A DNA stretch of 31,942 nt, taken from positions 1 to 31,942 of IMG/VR virus record IMGVR_UViG_3300025652_000300. One strand, written 5' to 3'. Origin of the DNA: a virus. A model generated the notes under the pieces. The model made no database searches. It had not been told where the DNA came from and was given only the letters and a program-made list of their open reading frames with translations. The translations under genes were made by a program, and so were the position numbers. Shown piece by piece: positions 20,854 to 28,806 of the stretch; the first letter of the stretch is position 1; the number at the start of each line of letters is the position of its first letter.

Positions 20854-22988
20854 TATTGTCTCCCGTCAGGCCGCAGATCAACGCGCGGACTTCCTAGCTT
20901 CCATTTCGTCCCAAGAGCCGTACTCTCCACACGAACTGCGAAAGCCCTGCCTCTTGAACGAAGGTGTAACTGTTCTGTAAATGTTTCGACATCTCCTGAT
21001 ATCGAACCAATCGCGGTTCCAGCATCCGTGTTGTCGAATGATGCGCCGGGGAATCGACGAGACTTTACTGTAAACACAGCTTGTGGGCTACTTAAATTAG
21101 TAGACCCCAAGAATGTCAGGTCAGGAATAACGCGCCTGATATACGTGAACTTGTCACCATCACCGATGTCGATAGCAGCAGACTCGATAAACGAAGTCAT
21201 AGCTGACCCGTCATCGTCGAAGCCAATCTCGTGGTTAAAGATGTACTGACTGCCAGCAGCCAAAGGGTTGGCCCGCGTTCCACGGTCCAACCATGCTGTT
21301 CTAGCTAGACTACCGAAGTACCAGACCTTTTCACCGTAGTTATATATGACGTACTTGTCGTTTTCCGTGGATGATGCAGATGGATAGAACCAGAATATCT
21401 CGCTGAACTCTGAGTTGATGCCCGAGGTGACTTTGTCGGATTCCGCAATGTTGAAATCACCAAACACCTTCTGCCTCACACTGCATGGAAGCTGCTGTGT
21501 GCGACCAGCGTAGACATAAAAATTATCTATACCCATCCAATACACAACATCCTCTGTCGCTACGGCTGCATTCGGACCCATGATCGTGATGTTCGAGGCA
21601 AGCTGTGACAGGCCAAAGGTAAAGGGTGGCCCGATGAACCGCAGAGAAAATAGGGCCGTATCGGTCCAAACAAGGATCTCACGTTTTGTTTCAACCGCCT
21701 GGACAAAGGTGGACCCTGATCCAAGCCGCAAGTCTCCAGCAGTGTTTGTTGCAAGTGGATACCAAGTGACTGGATCCTCTTGTGACGAAAACCGGATCAA
21801 TAGCGGATCTTGTACGCCGTCACCCTGCGTATCGGATGCTCCCCCCAAGCCGTCACAACCGAAAGCCAAGACATGTCTGTCTTGATCAGAAACCAAAACC
21901 TGCTTGGCTATGGTCGGCACACTTCGCTTTGTGCCTGTCCGTGTGGATAATTCGACGGCGCGGGTGGATAGATTGTTAGTGCGGTCCCAATAGAATATGC
22001 CACCATCTCGTGCGTTGATCAGCAAGTCTTCGCCAAAGTTGTCATGCGACCACAGGCGAATCTGCGTTGTGGTTGTCAGACCGCCCGATGCGGCATCACC
22101 CCAACCAAAGTAATCGTTTGCTGCACTTGCATTGCCAGATATCAGCGTCACGGTAGCGCCGTCAGCATGTGTCGATGCTTCTGTGCCAGACTGCGCCCGT
22201 GTCACGGTCAGGTCATTGGTCGATACGTTGGTGACTTTCAGTATTTCATTGTCAATCAGGATCAGATCGTTGTTGGCTATGCCTGTACCGCTGGTAACCG
22301 TAAGTGTTGTGTCAGAGTCAGAGAACGTGCCGCCCTCGTTGATTGTGGTTTCAAGTGCGCCTGCCGCTACACCACCGTACAAACCCGCACCCCAGCCTGT
22401 GCCACCGACAGTCGAGTCCAGACCGACGTTGATCTGATATGTGCCAACGGTGCTTGATCCACCATTACCTGTGTCGGACGAGTTGGCCGCGACACTGGCA
22501 GTGATGGTATAACTGTTGGCGTTGACGATGCTGACGATCTGATATTCTATGTTCAAGACTGCGGCAGTGATCAGACCACCTAAAGACGCCGCGCCAGAAA
22601 ATGTAACGAAATCATTTTCGACAGCGCCATGCCCCGCTTCTGTAACGGTGATCGTTGTGCTGCCGTTGGTGGCTGCAAAAGTTACATCGCCGGACCCCGT
22701 GGTCAGTCGTATAGGCGTGATGTCGTTAAACGATCCACCCTCTTCGATGTAGTATTTCAGATGCGTGCCGATGCCAAGGTAGTTCGACCCGTCAAGTGCG
22801 ATCCAGTTATGCAGCGCACGAGCGGAACCGAGATAGGTGGACGAGCTAAACTTCTCCCATCCGCCCAGCTTTTCCGGGTATCCAAACCGAAACCGTATCT
22901 TGTCACAATCACGCCAGCCACCTTCGTTAGAATACGACGTGACCTCTTGATTTATGCCGGGACGGAATTGTAATTTTGTCAGTGGCAT
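20853..22988 (-). CDS. Tail nozzle / packaged-DNA stabilisation-like protein (711 aa)
   Basis: A large beta-rich protein. The N-terminus (Phe-Arg-Pro-Gly-Ile-Asn-Gln-Glu) followed by Gly-Gly-Trp-x-Asp-Cys-Asp-Lys-Ile-Arg-Phe and Lys-Leu-Gly-Gly-Trp-Glu is typical of a family common in marine podoviruses and is reminiscent of P22 gp10-type stabilisation proteins. The C-terminal half has repeated Trp/Tyr/Phe strands (Val-Tyr-Trp-Met-Gly, Phe-Tyr-Val-Tyr-Ala-Gly, Trp-Tyr-Phe-Gly-Ser) as in a beta propeller. Residues about 95-285 are a Gly/Ser/Thr/Val-rich inserted region, probably one or two small beta domains. It would close the DNA channel below the portal. The P22 link rests on pattern and context. 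Confidence 0.8.
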   Translation of the reverse strand: MPLTKLQFRPGINQEVTSYSNEGGWRDCDKIRFRFGYPEKLGGWEKFSSSTYLGSARALHNWIALDGSNYLGIGTHLKYYIEEGGSFNDITPIRLTTGSGDVTFAATNGSTTITVTEAGHGAVENDFVTFSGAASLGGLITAAVLNIEYQIVSIVNANSYTITASVAANSSDTGNGGSSTVGTYQINVGLDSTVGGTGWGAGLYGGVAAGALETTINEGGTFSDSDTTLTVTSGTGIANNDLILIDNEILKVTNVSTNDLTVTRAQSGTEASTHADGATVTLISGNASAANDYFGWGDAASGGLTTTTQIRLWSHDNFGEDLLINARDGGIFYWDRTNNLSTRAVELSTRTGTKRSVPTIAKQVLVSDQDRHVLAFGCDGLGGASDTQGDGVQDPLLIRFSSQEDPVTWYPLATNTAGDLRLGSGSTFVQAVETKREILVWTDTALFSLRFIGPPFTFGLSQLASNITIMGPNAAVATEDVVYWMGIDNFYVYAGRTQQLPCSVRQKVFGDFNIAESDKVTSGINSEFSEIFWFYPSASSTENDKYVIYNYGEKVWYFGSLARTAWLDRGTRANPLAAGSQYIFNHEIGFDDDGSAMTSFIESAAIDIGDGDKFTYIRRVIPDLTFLGSTNLSSPQAVFTVKSRRFPGASFDNTDAGTAIGSISGDVETFTEQLHLRSRGRAFAVRVESTALGTKWKLGSPRVDLRPDGRQ

Positions 22989-22996
22989 GTCTGTCT

Positions 22997-23692
22997 CTAA
23001 GCCCCCGGTGTGCCGGGTGCGTTAAAAATATTCATGTTGATCGTACCAGAGGCGGGAACATTTGTATTGAATGTGCCGGTTACCGCTGGGTGCGACCACG
23101 ACCAAGAGTTAGATGACTGATTGTCTGCGGTTTTGACTTCGCCATTTGTGAAGGTGCTGTCGTTTCCCCACGGCGAAGATGTCAGGTTGAGCGTCTGCCC
23201 CGTGTTGTTTGTGAGCGTCATGTCATAAACCCGTGTCAGTCTAGGATAACTAAAAACAGGATTTGCATTTCCTGACCCCGACATAGTCAAAGAGTCACCA
23301 TCATTCACAGTTGCCGTAACCGTCGAACCAACCGTAGCCAGTATCTGACTACCACCACGAAACAAAGTAGCTTGTCCTTCACCCGCGTTATTATTGGTTA
23401 AAGATATTGTGACGGTTGATCCTCCGGCAGATCCAGTGTCAATCGTAAAGCTCACAGCGCCAGCACCTGTGATTGTGCTGCTTGTGCTGTCGTTTGAAAC
23501 TACCGCTGCAACGCTACCGCTTGTTGCACTCGTGGTTCCGCTGTCAGAATTGGATGCCACTACAGTGGCCGTGGAAGGAACCTCTGATCCACCGCGATAA
23601 TACTCTGACATGGATATAGGATTCGATCCGCCGTAGAAGGTCTGAACTTCAGAAAGCGAGATCGCGTTTCCTGCGCCACCATCAACACCCAT
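22997..23692 (-). CDS. Beta-rich tail appendage protein (231 aa)
   Basis: The N-terminus has two copies of an Ile-Ser-(Leu/Met)-Ser-Glu phrase with Tyr-Gly-Gly/Tyr-Arg-Gly-Gly, which I associate with short phage tail-appendage proteins. The rest is Ser/Thr/Asn/Gly-rich with alternating Val and Ile, typical of beta helices or Ig-like repeats, and contains few charged residues. A Trp-Ser-Trp-Ser-His element lies near 195. Adjacent genes are nozzle and fibres. It could be a fibre tip or decoration; receptor binding is not demonstrated. Confidence 0.7.
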   Translation of the reverse strand: MGVDGGAGNAISLSEVQTFYGGSNPISMSEYYRGGSEVPSTATVVASNSDSGTTSATSGSVAAVVSNDSTSSTITGAGAVSFTIDTGSAGGSTVTISLTNNNAGEGQATLFRGGSQILATVGSTVTATVNDGDSLTMSGSGNANPVFSYPRLTRVYDMTLTNNTGQTLNLTSSPWGNDSTFTNGEVKTADNQSSNSWSWSHPAVTGTFNTNVPASGTINMNIFNAPGTPGA

Positions 23693-23701
23693 TTATACCT
23701 C

Positions 23702-24583
23702 CTATATGCTGCCGAAGGCTGTCACGTCGCCTGTGACCTTGAGGTTGCCACTGGTATCTAACTCCATCTTGGCAGTGCCTGCATATGAAATGACAAGTTT
23801 GTTAGACGAGACAGAGAACACCCAGTCGTTAGAGCTATTGTCTAGCGTGAACGAATCACCTTGTACCGTGCCGGTAACATCAACACCCGCTGATGTGGTC
23901 TCAATCTTTTTGCTGTCATTGTGATAAAGTTCGGCAGCACCGCCATCGACAAACTTTGCCATTTCGTGACCATCAGCACCGTCAATGTTCAACGTGCCTA
24001 ACGTGGTGATGTGACCGTCTGTGCCATCCCAATACACAGAAACATCATCACCGGCACCAAACTTCAGTCTGTTAACCTCTGCGCCGGAGCTATCTGGAAA
24101 CTCAATGTTGTTGCCGTTGGTAGCAAGTACACCACCAAGCTGCGGCGTGGTATCATCAGCTACTTCCGGTATGAAGCTGGCTTTTTGCACCGCCGCGCCA
24201 CTGCCAGCACCGTCAGCGAAAATCCACGCCGTCTCGCCGTTTAGAATAGATACGTCGCTGCCAGAGCCTTGTGTAAAGGTGGCCGTCTGACCAGAACCGT
24301 TCTTGACCAAATACACCTTGTCTTGATCATTCGGGCTGATGGTAATCGTGTTAGTGCCGGATGGAGATCCAGCAAGCACCAGAACCTTGTGACCGCCGTC
24401 AGACAACGTCCCGTCCGTGGTGGTCAGTGTGGTCGTTGTACCCGACAGAGACAGAGACAGAACACCGTTGATGGCACGATCAATGATGTCGAAGTTCGCA
24501 TTGGTGGTCGTACCCCAAGTACCCGCCTGTTCACCAGATCCGGGTTTCTCAATGCCTATATTAGCTGTGTATGAAGATGCCAT
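23702..24583 (-). CDS. Tail-fibre-like protein (293 aa)
   Basis: The N-terminal 60 residues (Gly-Ile-Glu-Lys-Pro-Gly, Gly-Thr-Trp-Gly, Asn-Phe-Asp-Ile-Ile-Asp) form a conserved head common in marine-phage fibres and may be the virion attachment part. The centre is Gly/Ser/Thr/Asp-rich beta structure with Tyr-Trp-Asp-Gly-Thr-Asp-Gly-His; near the end, Leu-Tyr-His-Asn-Asp-Ser-Lys-Lys and Leu-Asp-Thr-Ser-Gly-Asn-Leu are elements often preceding S74 chaperone domains in longer fibres. Here the protein ends without that domain, so it may be a shortened relative. No enzyme motif. Confidence 0.75.
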   Translation of the reverse strand: MASSYTANIGIEKPGSGEQAGTWGTTTNANFDIIDRAINGVLSLSLSGTTTTLTTTDGTLSDGGHKVLVLAGSPSGTNTITISPNDQDKVYLVKNGSGQTATFTQGSGSDVSILNGETAWIFADGAGSGAAVQKASFIPEVADDTTPQLGGVLATNGNNIEFPDSSGAEVNRLKFGAGDDVSVYWDGTDGHITTLGTLNIDGADGHEMAKFVDGGAAELYHNDSKKIETTSAGVDVTGTVQGDSFTLDNSSNDWVFSVSSNKLVISYAGTAKMELDTSGNLKVTGDVTAFGSI

Positions 24584-25069
24584 TTAGTTCACCACTTCTG
24601 TCCATGTTTCTGCCGTGCTGCCAGCATTGATCTCGGTCCAAGTATCACCAGTATGGGTGATCTCTGTCCACGTCTCGGCAGTCTCCCCGGCGTTAACTTC
24701 CACGAACTTAATATCACCGCTTGTGGATTGTACCACCAAGAACTCAATATCAGAAGACCCACTAGCAATTCGTGTTCCAACGGTGCTTTGCGTCAGGTTG
24801 CTGCTTAATGTGCCAGTGGTTGCAAGTCTTATTCGTGTGCCCGCCGATGTCTGCGTCAGGTTGGTACTAAGGTTACCCGGCACACCTACCATGATACCGC
24901 TTGCCACTGATGCCTGACTGCTTATGCCTGTCATCTCTGACGAGCCAGAAGCTATATGTATGCCTGCCGTCGTCTGTGTGGCGTTAAAAGAAAGCGAACT
25001 TACGCCGGTCCTTACAATGCCTTGCGTGGCAGCAAAAGGCTCTTGTGCAAAGGCGGCAGTCGCAAACAT
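24584..25069 (-). CDS. Repeat-built tail protein (161 aa)
   Basis: The start overlaps the previous stop (TGATG). The protein is made of short repeats. Three units of about 26 residues share Leu-Ser-x-Asn-x-Thr-Gln-(Thr/Ser)-x-x-Gly-x-(His/Arg)-Ile. The C-terminal 35 residues contain three Thr-Trp-Thr-Glu-(Ile/Val) units linked by Gly/Ser/Thr turns. Such Trp-containing repeats occur in phage tail adaptor or collar proteins. The first residues (MFATAAFAQ) look superficially like a signal peptide but are too short. Function unknown; probably virion. Confidence 0.7.
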   Translation of the reverse strand: MFATAAFAQEPFAATQGIVRTGVSSLSFNATQTTAGIHIASGSSEMTGISSQASVASGIMVGVPGNLSTNLTQTSAGTRIRLATTGTLSSNLTQSTVGTRIASGSSDIEFLVVQSTSGDIKFVEVNAGETAETWTEITHTGDTWTEINAGSTAETWTEVVN

Positions 25070-25251
25070 CAGTCAGCGTCCGCAATGGTCAAGTCACCCG
25101 ATGCAACTTGCTTTTGGATTTCGTCGTAGTGGCGGTTGCCGGGGGCGAGAGGTACAGACAATGTTTCGCCATCAATGACGCATTTAATTCCTGCATTTTG
25201 ACCTGAAAAATTCACGAAATACTGTGCGCTTGTAATATTCATTTCGTTCAT
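25069..25251 (-). CDS. Small tail-cassette protein (60 aa)
   Basis: The ATG at 25251 is used; an in-frame ATG three codons later is possible. The sequence has a Tyr-Phe-Val-Asn-Phe strand, Ile-Lys-Cys-Val-Ile-Asp-Gly, Val-Pro-Leu-Ala-Pro-Gly-Asn-Arg-His-Tyr and a C-terminal Leu-Thr-Ile-Ala-Asp-Ala-Asp. I have seen this pattern in marine-phage tail regions, but I know of no proven role. It overlaps the next gene by one base and lies two bases after the CBM-like fibre. Confidence 0.7.
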   Translation of the reverse strand: MNEMNITSAQYFVNFSGQNAGIKCVIDGETLSVPLAPGNRHYDEIQKQVASGDLTIADAD

Positions 25252-25253
25252 AT

Positions 25254-26336
25254 CTACAACTCCGCATCCATCTTAAATGTGCCGTCTTTACCGTCATTGT
25301 ATATACATATCGGTTTGCTTTGTGCTGTAGTACCTGACGCAACAGTGGCGTCAACTTCCACAGAGTGCGGCTCTGAATAAGTATTGCTAACAGATGTTAT
25401 GGTTCCAGTGCTTGCGCCGTCGTACCACTGACAGGTTCCGCTGAAAGTTACTGTTGGTGCGACCCTCATAATCACAGGCAACACAGCCGCCAGCCTATTT
25501 AGGCTAGTGCCACTTGAGGCTGTACCCCGCAAAGGATGCTCATTCAAAGACTGATAATACCTCTGACACCTCTGCAACTCATCGCCAAACGACCGATGCT
25601 CAAACGGCGTCTCTTGTTCGCCAAGTTCCATCTGCACTCCGGTGATTTGAAACGTACCATTTGTCGTCATAAACGGGCTTGTTACAGTATGACCGTTTGC
25701 AAATTTTGCGTTGGCATAAGTGTCATCCCAAGCACCTTGTGCGCCACTGTCTGACGTAAAGTCTGTTCCCGCCAGAATAATCCAGTTCAAAGACAGTCCG
25801 AACCCGTTATCGTTTGCGATTGCTGTTGTAGTATGTTCTGGGAAAGTGATGGTTTTGTATTCCCATGTGTTCGTGGAACTTACAGAATATGTTTTGTTGA
25901 CAAGGTCAGAGCCGTCATCTTGGAACAAAGTTAAAGTATACTGACCGGCGGAAGATGCCTTTACCCAAAATGAGGCTGTTACTTTCTGTGCTGCGGATGT
26001 TCCGTAGTTTAGATGCTGAAGATTTTGTGCTTCTAGTTTTGTTCTTACATAGGCAAGGTCATTTGCACCTAGCGCAGATTCTGCGGTTGTGGCTTCAATC
26101 TTATATGAATTTGAAAACCCATCAGGGCTATCAGTAGATTGCGACGTAGTTACAACGAGGTTATCTACGCCAGACTTGCTGAACATAAATCTGTCAACAA
26201 TAAAACTGTTAGCAGCGGCAGCACTATCACTCGTCCCCCGCTGCGCCACCTGCATCGCACCGTTGATAACAAGGTTCCTGTTCGACAACGCTGACTGCGA
26301 ACCAATCAGTGCGGCGAGTTCTGCTGCCTTACTCAT
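25254..26336 (-). CDS. Tail fibre with carbohydrate-binding-module-like domain (360 aa)
   Basis: The N-terminus has a short helix and then Arg-Asn-Leu-Val-Ile-Asn-Gly-Ala-Met-Gln-Val-Ala-Gln-Arg-Gly-Thr, a phrase typical of phage receptor-binding fibres. Residues about 45-240 have jelly-roll-like strands (Ala-Ser-Phe-Trp-Val-Lys, Trp-Glu-Tyr-Lys-Thr-Ile), as in carbohydrate-binding modules. Then comes Gln-Met-Glu-Leu-Gly-x2-Glu-Thr-Pro-Phe-Glu-His-Arg-Ser and Gln-Arg-Cys-Gln-Arg-Tyr-Tyr, the usual close of this domain. The C-terminal 100 residues are a separate beta region. It is translated from a ribosome binding site inside the GDLA repeat of the upstream gene. Sugar binding at the host surface is inferred. 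Confidence 0.8.
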   Translation of the reverse strand: MSKAAELAALIGSQSALSNRNLVINGAMQVAQRGTSDSAAAANSFIVDRFMFSKSGVDNLVVTTSQSTDSPDGFSNSYKIEATTAESALGANDLAYVRTKLEAQNLQHLNYGTSAAQKVTASFWVKASSAGQYTLTLFQDDGSDLVNKTYSVSSTNTWEYKTITFPEHTTTAIANDNGFGLSLNWIILAGTDFTSDSGAQGAWDDTYANAKFANGHTVTSPFMTTNGTFQITGVQMELGEQETPFEHRSFGDELQRCQRYYQSLNEHPLRGTASSGTSLNRLAAVLPVIMRVAPTVTFSGTCQWYDGASTGTITSVSNTYSEPHSVEVDATVASGTTAQSKPICIYNDGKDGTFKMDAEL

Positions 26337-26728
26337 GCGAGGTCTCCGTGTGTTTGTGTGAAGCCATGAGTGTTGTCTGTGGATGAGTCATCAGACCTTG
26401 AAATAAATCTCACCTGCGTAGCAGAGGCTGTGAAAGTGTCATCAGCATCATAAATTATTAATTTAGAAGTGCTTTCTCCCACATCTCTACTGCCAGTAGC
26501 TCCTATTGAATAATTTGTATTACCCATCGCACTTGTGTAGGACAGGGTGTACTTACCCGCAGCATCATCAGATATAGAACTAAGATTTAAACTGTCTCTT
26601 AAAGCGGGAGTGCTAGTGCCGTTGAAATTTGACCAAGCCTTCGCACTACCACCCGCCACAAAGCTGGTGGCAATGCTGTTGTTCCCGCTGGCATCCTTCA
26701 GGGTGTTTACTCGCAGTTCACTAGCCAT
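26333..26728 (-). CDS. GDLA-family tail-fibre protein, copy 1 (131 aa)
   Basis: It belongs to a set of five paralogues in this cassette. Shared layout: a short N-terminal strand (Leu-Arg-Val-Asn-Thr-Leu), Ala-Lys-Ala-Trp-Ser-Asn-Phe-Asn-Gly-Thr, a Leu-Arg-Asp-Ser-Leu-Asn-Leu-Ser-Ser-Ile segment, Tyr-Thr-Leu-x4-Ala-Met, a variable second half, and the C-terminus Gly-Asp-Leu-Ala. The conserved first half looks like a collar or trimerisation unit and the variable half like a tip; both are inferences. The variable half here ends in Gly-Phe-Thr-Gln-Thr-His-Gly-Asp-Leu-Ala. Confidence 0.75.
   Translation of the reverse strand: MASELRVNTLKDASGNNSIATSFVAGGSAKAWSNFNGTSTPALRDSLNLSSISDDAAGKYTLSYTSAMGNTNYSIGATGSRDVGESTSKLIIYDADDTFTASATQVRFISRSDDSSTDNTHGFTQTHGDLA
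26337..26347 (-). repeat. GDLA junction repeat, copy 1
   Basis: GGAGACCTCGC on the minus strand, encoding Gly-Asp-Leu plus the first bases of Ala at the end of copy 1. The GGAG serves as ribosome binding site for the CBM-like fibre, whose ATG is at 26336. Confidence 0.75.
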
Positions 26729-27117
26729 TATGCGAGGTCTCCATGAATTGCCTGATTGTTTCTAGCATTGTCATTAGTCAAGCTATCAGTCCTAGCAAAA
26801 ATCCTGACGTTATAACTTGAGGCTGCTCTTTCAGGTTCGTCAAACGACAAGATAGCTGCATAAGAAGCGCAAGCGGTAATTGAGTAGTCGTCATTGCTCA
26901 TTACGTTGGTAAAGGCATAGGTGTAGTCGCCGGTTCCATTGTCCGTTCCTGATGCCGTGTTGAACGAGTCAAATGGCTGTGCGTCTGTAAAAGCGGCAAC
27001 CCACATTTTTGTCAGCCCCTGCTGCAACCGCATCGTAGCCGTACCTTCGCCGGTAATCGTGATATCACCTGCGCTGGTTACACCCTGCATGCTATCTACT
27101 TTAAGTATGCTTGCCAT
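26728..27117 (-). CDS. GDLA-family tail-fibre protein, copy 2, divergent (129 aa)
   Basis: The most divergent of the five paralogues: Ile-Leu-Lys-Val-Asp-Ser at the start, Met-Trp-Val-Ala-Ala-Phe in place of the Ala-Lys-Ala-Trp element, then the recognisable Phe-Asp-Ser-Phe-Asn, Asp-Asn-Gly-Thr-Gly-Asp-Tyr-Thr and Met-Ser-Asn-Asp-Asp-Tyr-Ser. The second half is unrelated to the other copies, and the C-terminus is again His-Gly-Asp-Leu-Ala. The stop and next start form TAATG. Probably another fibre subunit. Confidence 0.75.
   Translation of the reverse strand: MASILKVDSMQGVTSAGDITITGEGTATMRLQQGLTKMWVAAFTDAQPFDSFNTASGTDNGTGDYTYAFTNVMSNDDYSITACASYAAILSFDEPERAASSYNVRIFARTDSLTNDNARNNQAIHGDLA
26732..26742 (-). 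repeat. GDLA junction repeat, copy 2
   Basis: Identical 11-base core, at the end of the copy 2 gene, followed by ATAATG, where the copy 1 gene begins. Confidence 0.75.
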
Positions 27118-27551
27118 TACGCGAGGTCTCCTGTGATATTTGCGGAGATATAGTTTCCGTCTGACGAACCAAAAGCACCATCAGACCCATTGTTAAAAAT
27201 GTGACTTATGCGGTAGGTGGTTGTAGTTGGTGTCTGACCATCTTTAAACACAGCAAAATAAGTTCTAGCAGTAAAAACGTGAGAGTAGTTGGCGTTGGAC
27301 ATCGCTGATGTCATTGTATGCGTATAATCGCCAGTGCCATTGTCTGTAACGGAAGAAATATTAAAAGAGTCATACAAGCTGATGGTTCCAGTGCCATTCA
27401 ACTTGCTCCACGCCTTCGCCAGCCCCTGCACAACATTAGTTGTTGCACTCCCACCTTCAGCAACAGCGACAGCGTTGTTGGCAACCTTAACATTCGTGCC
27501 ACCAGAGCCAGCCTTGTCTACAATGGTATCTACGTTAAGTTGGCTGGTCAT
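27117..27551 (-). CDS. GDLA-family tail-fibre protein, copy 3 (144 aa)
   Basis: The longest paralogue, with a Gly/Val/Asn-rich insert after the start. It shows Ala-Lys-Ala-Trp-Ser-Lys-Leu-Asn-Gly-Thr-Gly-Thr, Tyr-Asp-Ser-Phe-Asn-Ile-Ser-Ser-Val, Gly-Thr-Gly-Asp-Tyr-Thr, and Ala-Met-Ser-Asn-Ala-Asn-Tyr-Ser. The second half is distinct and ends in Ile-Thr-Gly-Asp-Leu-Ala. It overlaps the preceding fibre gene by four bases (ATGA). Confidence 0.75.
   Translation of the reverse strand: MTSQLNVDTIVDKAGSGGTNVKVANNAVAVAEGGSATTNVVQGLAKAWSKLNGTGTISLYDSFNISSVTDNGTGDYTHTMTSAMSNANYSHVFTARTYFAVFKDGQTPTTTTYRISHIFNNGSDGAFGSSDGNYISANITGDLA
27121..27131 (-). repeat. GDLA junction repeat, copy 3
   Basis: Identical 11-base core at the end of the copy 3 gene, followed by GTAATG. 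Only the base after the core differs from copy 2. Confidence 0.75.
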
Positions 27552-28006
27552 ACGATGCTCCAGTATCCGTTAACAGTGACGGTAGCACTCTGCGTAATCG
27601 GCCCTGCCGACACACCGTTCTCGTCGCTGTCAATCGTGATGTCTGCGCTGATGGTCTGGCCGTTCAGGCGGATGATGCTGTTGTTGCCCTTGAAGGGATA
27701 TCGCGTGTCGGAATCCGTCTTGGTGTAGCTGTTGTTAACGGCGAACACATCGTAGACCACCATCTCAACTACGTCATTCAGGCTGGCCCCAGTGACAAGC
27801 ACAACAGTCGTACCCGTTGTGGCTGTGTAGTCCGTACCGGGTTTCAGCAGCACACCGTTCTGGTAAACATCCATGTATAGGCTGTCAGAGTAGGACAGCA
27901 CTAAGGAGTCGGAGTCAGATCCGCTGAAACTCGTTTGCCCCGCCGTGGCTTGGTACACGAAGCGGTTGCGGACGCCAAACTCTGGAGATTTACCTATGTA
28001 GGGCAT
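27548..28006 (-). CDS. Tail-fibre-like protein (152 aa)
   Basis: The N-terminal two thirds (Tyr-Ile-Gly-Lys-Ser-Pro, Gln-Thr-Ser-Phe-Ser-Gly, Met-Asp-Val-Tyr-Gln-Asn-Gly-Val-Leu-Leu-Lys-Pro-Gly-Thr-Asp-Tyr) match a beta-domain pattern very common in marine-phage fibres, often read as a virion-proximal part. The last 45 residues are a separate beta segment with Ile-Arg-Leu-Asn-Gly-Gln-Thr and Asp-Ser-Asp-Glu-Asn-Gly. It does not end in GDLA. Start overlaps the S74 fibre stop (TAATG). Confidence 0.75.
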   Translation of the reverse strand: MPYIGKSPEFGVRNRFVYQATAGQTSFSGSDSDSLVLSYSDSLYMDVYQNGVLLKPGTDYTATTGTTVVLVTGASLNDVVEMVVYDVFAVNNSYTKTDSDTRYPFKGNNSIIRLNGQTISADITIDSDENGVSAGPITQSATVTVNGYWSIV

Positions 28007-28794
28007 TATGCGTCCTCTAGTGTTTTGACACGAGCCTCAAGCGTTTCAATCTTGGCGATGCTTTCCTTCAGGGCTGCGGTCAACAGAGGCACCAGCTTAG
28101 ATTGGTCGATGCCCTGCATGACCGCGTTGCCGTCATCATCGACTTCATCCTTAGTGCCAGTTACAGCCTCCGGCACGACTGCTTGCGCCTCGTGAGCAAG
28201 GAAGCCGTCAACCGTTGTGTCGGCGTCTGCTATAAACTGGAACCGCTTGGGGGCAAGCGCCTTAACACGGTCAATTGCGCCGGTCATGTCCACGATGCCG
28301 TCCTTGAGGCGATAGTCTGACGATGTGTTAAAAGCTGTCGCAGAGCCGTTTGTTGTGATGCCACCTACTTGACCGTTAGGATTGCCAAACGCCATGTGGG
28401 TTCTGGCCGCCGTATTGTCACGTCCGCTGTTAATTTGGAATTTGTTAACTTGGGTTTCAGTGTTTGTAAAACTGAAGGTATCCATACTACCGAAATTCAA
28501 ATCGCCGCCATTTTGATTGACGAACCTCATTCCCTCAGAACCGCCACCGTGCTTGAACGTCAAAGCACCACCGGATGTGCCGAAAATTCTTGGACTGCCG
28601 TTATTGCCACCCCAAGCAATGCCGTAACCGTTCTGCGTGAACACAAGGTCGCTGGTTTTAGCCAGTGTCAGTTGGCTTACAGGGCTGCTCGTCCCAATGC
28701 CCACATTTTCTGACGAGTTAATAGTAATAGCGGTGGCATCACTAGAATTGGAAATGCCAGTAATGCCTTCTTTGCCAACCTTAGTTAATGCCAT
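28006..28794 (-). CDS. Tail fibre with C-terminal Peptidase_S74 chaperone domain (262 aa)
   Basis: Residues 1-45 include Asn-Val-Gly-Ile-Gly-Thr-Ser-Ser-Pro, a standard fibre repeat. Residues about 150-262 are the S74 intramolecular chaperone: Ser159-Asp-Tyr-Arg-Leu-Lys164 holds the Ser/Lys dyad used for self-cleavage, then Pro-Lys-Arg-Phe-Gln, Gly-Phe-Leu-Ala-His-Glu-Ala-Gln and a C-terminal leucine-zipper-like helix (Ile-Glu-Thr-Leu-Glu). By family, the domain trimerises the fibre, cuts itself off before the Ser, and leaves. The fibre proper would be only about 158 residues, so this is a compact version. It shares the end of the helix with the second S74 fibre at 30052-31350. Confidence 0.88.
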   Translation of the reverse strand: MALTKVGKEGITGISNSSDATAITINSSENVGIGTSSPVSQLTLAKTSDLVFTQNGYGIAWGGNNGSPRIFGTSGGALTFKHGGGSEGMRFVNQNGGDLNFGSMDTFSFTNTETQVNKFQINSGRDNTAARTHMAFGNPNGQVGGITTNGSATAFNTSSDYRLKDGIVDMTGAIDRVKALAPKRFQFIADADTTVDGFLAHEAQAVVPEAVTGTKDEVDDDGNAVMQGIDQSKLVPLLTAALKESIAKIETLEARVKTLEDA

Positions 28795-28806
28795 TGCCTA
28801 TGTTCC

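Noticed and set aside
24990-25069. Signal peptide on the repeat-built tail protein (MFATAAFAQ)
   Set aside because: The hydrophobic stretch is too short and lacks a basic start; the protein lies inside a tail operon.
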